A DNA stretch of 64,000 nt, from NCBI GenBank assembly GCA_941918925.1, contig OW799236.1, positions 83,106,213 to 83,170,212 of the forward strand, given 5' to 3'. Below, piece by piece: positions 59,571-64,000 of this stretch. Made by a program: the position numbers and the translations under genes. The stretch's first letter is position 1. The number at the start of each line of letters is the position of its first letter. Origin of the DNA: Phyto melanocephala. Lineage: Eukaryota > Arthropoda > Insecta > Diptera > Rhinophoridae. The notes beneath the pieces were generated by a model. The model made no database searches, was not told where the DNA came from, and saw only the letters and a program-made list of their open reading frames with translations.

Positions 59571-60004
59571 TAAAGTTTAAATTTTCTTTTGTTCTAATTT
59601 TTCACCCAACTTTATTAAAAACAAAAAGACATTTACACAAAAATAAACAAATCTATCGAAATATTAAGCAAATTCGTAATCAGTTGTAGAATTGCGCTTA
59701 CTTATGTATATCAAGACTAAAAAATCTGTACACCCAGAAAACAGATAACCATATTCTTTGCAATCGAACTGTTTTTTTGTGATTTTAAAATTATAAATTT
59801 CAAGAGTCATAATCACTATATATTTTTATTCAAAAATGATATTCTGTAGATAAAAGCTTTAAATTATTTAGAATAAGTCTATATCCATCCCGTAGTCGTG
59901 AGGCATCTTAGTAAATAGTTCATTCTGACTTGGGTAGCTTAGAAAGGTTAACTACTATATGTGTGCCTAGGTTTTAGAGTCTTTTGGCAGCTAAAAATAA
60001 GAAA
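59571..60004. other. Unassigned AT-rich DNA
   Basis: No gene or element ends recognised up to the start of the retrotransposon fragment. Confidence 0.35.
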
Positions 60005-60921
60005 AACCGATTCTTGCGTCTGGATAGCAAGCCTACAACGACAATGGTCTTTGATGGAAGTCTAAGTCACCATACATTTTTCCTTACCATCCAAAGACCA
60101 GATACCAAAGAATAACGGATATCTTACCGATGGGAAATATTACGGAATTAACATGTGATAAAATCCCGATGAGATATAAGAATACTAACTAAATCACCAC
60201 TATACCGGAAGAGGGAGAATGGGATGAGATAATCAGGATGGGAAACACCCACGGAATCGATCTTTACACAGACGGTTCAAAGATTGGTGACCAAACTGGA
60301 ATGGGCTTATACGACATAAGCCGAAATAGAAGCAAATACTTCCGTCTACCAGATCACAACACTATTTTTTAGGCTGAGATCATGGCGATTACGGAAGGAA
60401 TTAAATGGATAAAGGAAACGAATAGCGAAACCCCGATTCGTATCTTTACGGATAGTCAATAATTGATTAAGACATTGAGAAAGGAGAAAGTTGAATCCCG
60501 GAACGTTTTGCAATGAACATCTGGAGATAATATGGATACCAAGCCATCACGGGCTGATCGGAAACGAGAAAGCCGACAAATTATCCAAAATGGGAGCTCT
60601 TCTGAGTACTATAACTTTGGAGAACGCCAAACCCCTTAAACGATTTAACGGTAAGGTGACAAGAACACTCTGGGGTGACCCAAATATTGGGAAATCAAAG
60701 GAGATTCTGAGACTAAGTAGACCTACACTTAGGAAACTAACCGCTGTAATTACAGGTCATACGGAGTTGAGAACTCATCTGGCTCGCATGAGATTTTCTG
60801 AAGAGACAACATGTAGAGCATGCGAGGAAGAGGATGAGACTCTGGTACACTACAGTGGATACTATGCCGAACTTGGAATACCCGGGGAACTCGAACTGGA
60901 GATCCATAAGGCGTTACATTG
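60005..60921 (+). pseudogene. Non-LTR retrotransposon ORF2 C-terminus: RNase H domain and CCHC-like tail
   Basis: RNase H removes the RNA strand during target-primed reverse transcription. The plus-strand frame gives GIDLYTDGSKIGDQTGMGLY (first Asp), AEIMAITEGIKWI (Glu) and IRIFTDSQ (second Asp). A later open stretch (60491-60922) has IIWIPSHHGLIGNEKADKLS with the last catalytic Asp, then TGHTELRTHLARMRF and CRACEEEDETLVHY, the C-terminal cysteine block. So the DEDD residues survive, but two stops interrupt before and after the second Asp and a frame change precedes the open stretch. Preceding codons back to about 60005 look like decayed linker. The reverse transcriptase and endonuclease are missing (5' truncation). 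RNase H-bearing families include I, R1, LOA and some Jockey; I cannot assign the clade. Confidence 0.8.
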
Positions 60922-61099
60922 AGGGGACTGGGTTCTTGGACTAGTCCGTTATTTATGGGAAATTATGTTTATGGTTTTTGTTTGGGAATTCCGTTTTCCA
61001 TATGGAGCGCACAACATGCCAACTGGGCATAAGTACATACCTGTCATGGGTTTGGGCTTTTATACCCCTCCTTTTCAACCTAACCTAACCTAACCTACC
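60922..61099 (+). mobile_element. 3' UTR and (AACCT)n tail of the non-LTR element
   Basis: After the stop at 60919-60921 the UTR holds GGAGCGCACAACATGCCAAC and CATACCTGTCATGGGTTTGG, then TATACCCCTCCTTTTC and about four AACCT units (61077-61099). Segment 61000-61053 recurs in the SINE at 22029-22080, and the last 90 bp recur at 42391-43510. Confidence 0.78.
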
Positions 61100-61204
61100 A
61101 TGCAATGACCCGTCAATAATGCTAACAACGTCAAGATGTCCTTCAGAACTTAGCTGGTAAGTTGTGATGTACGCTTTATATATATTGTTTCTAATAATCC
61201 GTTT

Positions 61205-61335
61205 ATATTTTCCAAATATAAAGGATTGCCATTTGGCATTACAGATGCACCAGAAATATTTCGACGAATAACTGAACTAATAATTAGTGGTATTCCAGAA
61301 AGTGTAAACTGTTTATATAATACTTATACTTATAT
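61205..61335 (+). pseudogene. Ty3/gypsy-like reverse transcriptase scrap
   Basis: One frame reads LPFGITDAPEIFRRITELII then SGIPESVN. The LPFG.(S/T)(S/D)AP..F block is a standard Ty3/gypsy reverse transcriptase motif just before the catalytic YVDD, which is lost here. Nothing else of the element is visible. Confidence 0.55.
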
Positions 61336-62640
61336 AAGCAATGCTAAAGAATAGCATTGAAATAACTCTGTTGTTGCTCTTTAAACTAGTTCGTTGGAAT
61401 TATTCCAAAGCAGCTTTTGCAACCATAACTTGAGTAATAAATATAAATAGCCCTGATTCCTTCAAAATCTAGCATAAATATTATAAATAATCTCCGAAGA
61501 ACTTGAATGTTTTTTGGGGAAATTAAATCATTATTGTTCTTTAATAACAAATTAAATTTTTAGGTCTAGTTATCTTTTTTCTACGGTCACAATATATAAA
61601 CGGCACACAAAAACTGTCAACAAGTACCGTTGTACTTTTTTAGTTTACATTAAATGTCTTAACGTCTAAATAACTAAAAAAAAAGTGTTAGAATGCAAAC
61701 GAAAGAAGTAGAACTTATAAAAAAGCTTTCAGGATTTAAGACAATTAGGTTTTTCTATGCAATACTTAATTAATACATTATTATTTTCATAAGCTTTTTC
61801 CACAATTGCAAGGATAAGCTAATAGTAATAATGCACATTCACAACCTTCACAAAGGTTCCGTTTTAATTTGTTTGAAATTGTTACAGAAGCCTTTTTCAA
61901 ATCTTTTTAAAGCCTAAAAAAATCTTTTAAAGTTGGTAAACAATTTTTTTTTATTTATTTGTTGGGTAGTGCTTAATTGTTTATAAGTAGTGTGTATGTT
62001 AGTATGGTGATCTCGTGCTATGTGTCAATTGTTCATTTGCACATTTCTCTTGTCATCTTTAAGCTTGATTGCAAATTACGACCATATGTCAACTCCAACG
62101 AAATTCGCATTTCTTGTTATTGTTCAGTTTATCTGTCAGTTGTGATTACAACTTGCACAATTGTGTAAATGTTCGTTTGTGTGTAAGTTTGAGCAACGGT
62201 AAAATAATCAGTAAGTAAGTAGTTGTGGGTTTACACTTTTGTTTAGTTTAGTTAAGAAAGTTTTCTCTTATTATACCACTTTTTGTTGGTTTGCTTGAGT
62301 TCACTTTAAAATATAGATATTACGACTGCATTGTTTAACATATGACCTATTTGCCTTAAATAGATGAGCAGGATATTTATAATTATTTTCTTAATAACAA
62401 ACACTGGCATATAAAGAATATTAAAAAACAACTGTTTCCCAGGATCCACAAAGCTATATTCCTATTACTTAGGTGAATATTTAACCCGATAAGCAAATTT
62501 ACTAATTTTGATAATAATTAATTTAATTTTTAAATATATGTACTGTCAAAAAATTTTACAGTTATACCCACGAACCATTTTGTAAAGTACTTTTATATAT
62601 TTTGGTTTTAACAGTAATCACTATGAAATTATCTCTTATA
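61336..62640. other. Unassigned AT-rich DNA
   Basis: The open frame at 61977-62168 shows no domain and is not accepted as a gene. No element ends recognised. Confidence 0.35.
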
Positions 62641-63317
62641 GCACATTTCCACGGCAACGATATTCGTAATTCGATGTCTTATTTATAATTCAAAGCCTAA
62701 ATACGAACCAAATTACATAATTTGCCATGCAAAATTTTCAATGCGAATTACTATTTTTGTGCGAATTAATAATAAAATCAGTGTCTTCTCTAATTTTTAT
62801 CGGTAGTTTACCATCTCCAGCTGTCAAAAATAGAAAAGCAAAACGAAAAGGAAAAAGAAAAAAGTTAAATTTCATATATTAAAAATAAAATAAAAGCAAA
62901 AAACGAAAATGTTAAAGAAAGTTGTTATGTCTAGAAGAGTATTGGCCACATAAAAATTATTGAATGAGATAAAATTATGTTTAGAGGATTTGCTGGCTCA
63001 CTGGTCCTATTTTCTTCACTTTTTCTATTTTCTTGTAATCAAAAAAAATAATTATATTATTTGCATACATTTCTTATAAATTTACAATATTATTACTATT
63101 TTTACTTACTTTTTGCCTCTATTGATAAAATAATTATAATTTTCTATATAAAATTTTATATTTCTTAATGTTCACCTCCAAAAAAACGATAATTTAAACA
63201 AAAAAGTCACGAAGAAGAATTGTCATTTAAAATTAACAATATGTCGTGGAAACAGGGTAATTCACTTAAGTAATTTAAATAGCGAATTAAGTAATTGAAT
63301 GTGTCGTGGAAACATGC
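62641..63317. mobile_element. 677-bp TIR element flanked by TA
   Basis: TA at 62639-62640 and 63318-63319 flank imperfect inverted ends, GCACATTTCCACGGCAACGA on the left and the inverse of 63298-63317 (GCATGTTTCCACGACACATT) on the right. A second GTCGTGGAAACAGGGTAAT lies just inside the right end (63243-63261), so the terminal block is partly duplicated. Words of the GCGAATTA type recur near both ends. Non-coding; TIR divergence leaves some doubt. Confidence 0.55.
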
Positions 63318-64000
63318 TATTACTTCGATTTGCTTTTAATTTATTTTCTTAGTTTTACAATTAAACCTTAAATATTTCATCAATATTTTTTTACGGAAAC
63401 TGAAGAGTATAATTTGGTAGCGAGAGGTAGTTTAAAAATTATTTAAGCTTTGTGTGAGATGGCACCTCCTACTCTTAAAATAATATATTTATTGTTTAAA
63501 TTCGACTAAGATTACGCATTATAAAGTTATTTTATTCCAAAATTGTTGTCCATATAGAAATAGTATGAATTTAAGGCAATACGTTACATAGGAGGTTGGC
63601 GTTAAAACGATCTTCTCATTTTTGCTTTTCGCCATTATGAAAAAATCAACCAGAAAGCTTTACATTAAAAATTTTACCATCATACTTCTAATTCTGCCAG
63701 TCTTATGAGCTTTTGAATCACATTGATAGTAGAATATGTTAGTACTTGCATTTAAAGTAGGCGTGTCAATGTAATTTACGCTAATGTGCTTAACTTAGAT
63801 ATTTTAATATAAAGTGTTTTAAAATTGAAGTGAAAAGTGGGGGTTAGATCAGACATATCTGAAAAATTTCTGCTAATAAACTGAACATATATTTCAATCT
63901 TCTTCCAAAATCTTTGCCCTTAGAGAAATTATGTGAATTTAAGATAAGGCGTTATATATAAAAAAAAATATTTACTTACACATAAAATAAATAGCTTAAT
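63318..64000. other. Unassigned AT-rich DNA
   Basis: No gene or repeat recognised to the end of the window. Confidence 0.35.

Noticed and set aside
1..64000. CRISPR arrays, bacterial operons, ribosomal RNA genes
   Set aside because: None seen; composition and repeat content are those of insect nuclear DNA.

Overview
The window reads as non-coding sequence from an AT-rich dipteran nuclear genome, probably a calyptrate fly (house-fly or blow-fly type). The evidence is the density of short INE-1/DINE-1-like elements, Helitrons with TCTATATATATAAAA starts, mariner-type transposase relics and (AACCT)n-tailed non-LTR retrotransposon ends. I find no open reading frame that I can defend as a host gene. 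Every coding stretch I recognise belongs to a mobile element, and all are broken. The most likely setting is a large intron or an intergenic region.

Layout, left to right. 1-6.5 kb: unannotated AT-rich DNA with one mariner relic (1751-2897, TIRs still visible). 6.5-11 kb: a Helitron with a 0.5-kb TIR element nested in it (7072-8036), a Helitron helicase remnant (about 9175-9440) and a DINE-1-like element. 12.7-19.5 kb: a mariner-type relic, degenerate repeats, DINE-1-like elements at 14.2-15.1 and 18.9-19.5 kb and, between those two, a 3.58-kb element with about 400-bp inverted repeats (15176-18754). It carries a broken gene for a CxxC-rich protein resembling one I recall as 'uncharacterized' in arthropods. 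20-27.3 kb: a small MITE, a tRNA-derived SINE, a second copy of the 0.5-kb TIR element, a nearly perfect 1.1-kb fold-back (24531-25659), a 129-bp tandem duplication and a Helitron. 27.9-31.5 kb: a nearly complete Transib transposon, relative of the RAG1 recombinase, with RSS-like ends and one frameshift. It also contains a hammerhead-like Penelope fragment.

33-39.5 kb: four mariner/Tc1-type fragments and a Helitron made of repeated blocks. 40-43.5 kb: another Helitron, and a retrotransposon 3' end split by a 1032-bp hAT-like element with an exact 8-bp target duplication, which itself holds a 119-bp hairpin MITE. 44-59 kb: mostly unassigned AT-rich DNA with a full-length 1.75-kb DINE-1-like element (48932-50676), smaller DINE copies, a second hammerhead-like motif and another mariner relic. 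60-61.3 kb: the RNase H end of a non-LTR retrotransposon whose 3' UTR shares a segment of about 54 bp with the SINE at 22 kb, and a Ty3/gypsy reverse-transcriptase scrap. 62.6-63.3 kb: a TA-flanked TIR element.

No operon-like or pathway organisation exists here; the story is layered transposition. The best candidates for something under-described are the 3.58-kb long-TIR element, the SINE/LINE shared tail, the fold-back, and the Transib copy that retains its catalytic and zinc-ligand residues. All calls come from reading the sequence by eye; no database search was run.
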